From Lentisphaera araneosa HTCC2155 (GTDB lineage Bacteria; Verrucomicrobiota; Lentisphaeria; Lentisphaerales; Lentisphaeraceae): a DNA stretch of 64,000 nucleotides. Position 1 is the first letter of the stretch. The number at the start of each line of letters is the position of its first letter. The stretch spans positions 1 through 64,000 of the forward strand of contig NZ_ABCK01000026.1 of the NCBI RefSeq assembly GCF_000170755.1. Reading direction: 5' to 3'. Positions 63,465 through 64,000 of this stretch are shown piece by piece. A program made the translations under genes and the position numbers. The notes beneath the pieces were generated by a model. That model was given only the letters and a program-made list of their open reading frames with translations, was not told the DNA's origin and ran no database searches.

Positions 63465-64000
63465 TTATTTAGAAGTTTTATTGAGTGCAGTCACTAGAAA
63501 ATCGATGGTGCGCTTGATGATCACTTCATGTGATGGTGCAATGGGTGTGGAACCATCGGATTTTCGCCAATTGTGACCGGCATTTTTGATGATCATGATT
63601 TCTACGGGGGCTTTAATGAGTTCGGCCTTTTTCTTCATATAATAAGCATGTTTGACGGGGATGGTCGTATCTCCGTCGCCCTGAATCATCAGTAATGGCG
63701 GACTGCTTTGCTTAAGGTAATTGACTGGGCTGACTTCGCGATACAAGCGCAGTTTATCCTCCGGTGGGGAATCAGATTTGAGGACACGCGGTCCAAAGCG
63801 ATCGCGGAATTTTGGGCGATCATCGTGATTGAAGAGCGCGGCTTTTTCGAAATCACAGGGACCGTACCAAGAGACACCGCCAAGCATGGTGTAATTTTGG
63901 CCACTTAGTTCGGCAGTACCGGGGAAGTCAGTTGCTTGGGTAAGTATTAGCATTTGAGCCAGGTGACCACCTGCAGAGTCGCCATAGGTGAATACTCGGT
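63465..64000 (-). CDS. Alpha/beta hydrolase (BD-FAE/esterase-like), cut by window edge
   Basis: Only the C-terminal ~178 residues are in the window; the start lies beyond 64000. The nucleophile motif GDSAGGHLA is visible near the edge ([17 protein letters not shown]). The acid lies in [15 protein letters not shown] and the histidine in [12 protein letters not shown]. This is the pattern of secreted esterases of the BD-FAE type. It is the upstream member of the sulfatase operon in this window, so it may remove acyl groups from the sulfated glycan before or along with desulfation. Confidence 0.85.
   Translation of the reverse strand, partial: RVFTYGDSAGGHLAQMLILTQATDFPGTAELSGQNYTMLGGVSWYGPCDFEKAALFNHDDRPKFRDRFGPRVLKSDSPPEDKLRLYREVSPVNYLKQSSPPLLMIQGDGDTTIPVKHAYYMKKKAELIKAPVEIMIIKNAGHNWRKSDGSTPIAPSHEVIIKRTIDFLVTALNKTSK

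Noticed and set aside
1-64000. tRNA or rRNA genes
   Set aside because: No conserved tRNA arm pattern or rRNA segment was recognised by eye, though a covariance-model search could not be run.

Overview
The window looks like chromosomal DNA of a marine Lentisphaerota bacterium, probably close to Lentisphaera. This is inferred from content: seven sulfatase genes in the right half, a Planctomycete-type DUF1549/DUF1553 cytochrome protein paired with a DUF1501 protein, six complete pseudopilin-like secreted proteins of variable sequence, and a long integron-type integrase. No rRNA, tRNA or CRISPR array was recognised.

Layout. 1-1687: integron-type tyrosine recombinase (intI-like, with an extra N-terminal domain) preceded by two copies of a ~52-bp hairpin repeat that may be recombination sites; any cassette array would lie off the left edge. 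1688-4832: a gene-poor mosaic of dispersed repeats, then a complete group II intron carrying a reverse transcriptase/maturase. 4904-10332: a leftward block with parE, parC and a small membrane protein gene joined to parC by a TAATG overlap, plus an XRE regulator. 10646-13580: leucine operon leuCDB with a strong terminator. 13782-16715: a TRAP transporter operon (dctP-dctQ-dctM type). 16789-28103: secreted proteins, a SASA-type esterase with a serine hydrolase, a membrane protein, a FAD oxidoreductase, the DUF1553/DUF1501 pair, and a secreted protein preceded by a candidate structured RNA. 28108-31400: three pseudopilin genes, one decayed pseudopilin and one decayed DUF1501 fragment. 31409-36111: dihydroorotase-like gene, a RAYT transposase with REP hairpins inside and around it, and a PadR regulator with an HAAS-like membrane partner behind a promoter carrying an obvious palindromic operator. 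36391-38137: another pseudopilin and long intergenic repeats.

The right third is dominated by sulfated-polysaccharide degradation. 38138-48976 reads leftward: metallophosphoesterase, EEP-family phosphodiesterase, a sulfatase broken by an in-frame stop, an intact sulfatase, and a 1754-residue GH95 / beta-helix / PDZ / discoidin-like protein. Its fucosidase-type domain suggests a fucose-rich sulfated glycan such as fucoidan. 49305-54250 goes rightward: pseudopilin, SASA-type esterase with a changed acid residue, a broken SGNH fragment, and an ECF-type sigma factor followed by a kinase-like receptor whose N-lobe lysine is missing. 54470-57784 holds a GC-rich sulfatase (probable transfer) and a coiled-coil membrane protein with a Cys/His tail. 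58061-64000 is a tight leftward operon: alpha/beta hydrolase (cut by the window edge), three sulfatases and a second EEP phosphodiesterase.

Several REP-like hairpin families are scattered between genes, and several genes are decayed. That points to strong local recombination and duplication. All assignments come from reading motifs; no database search was run.
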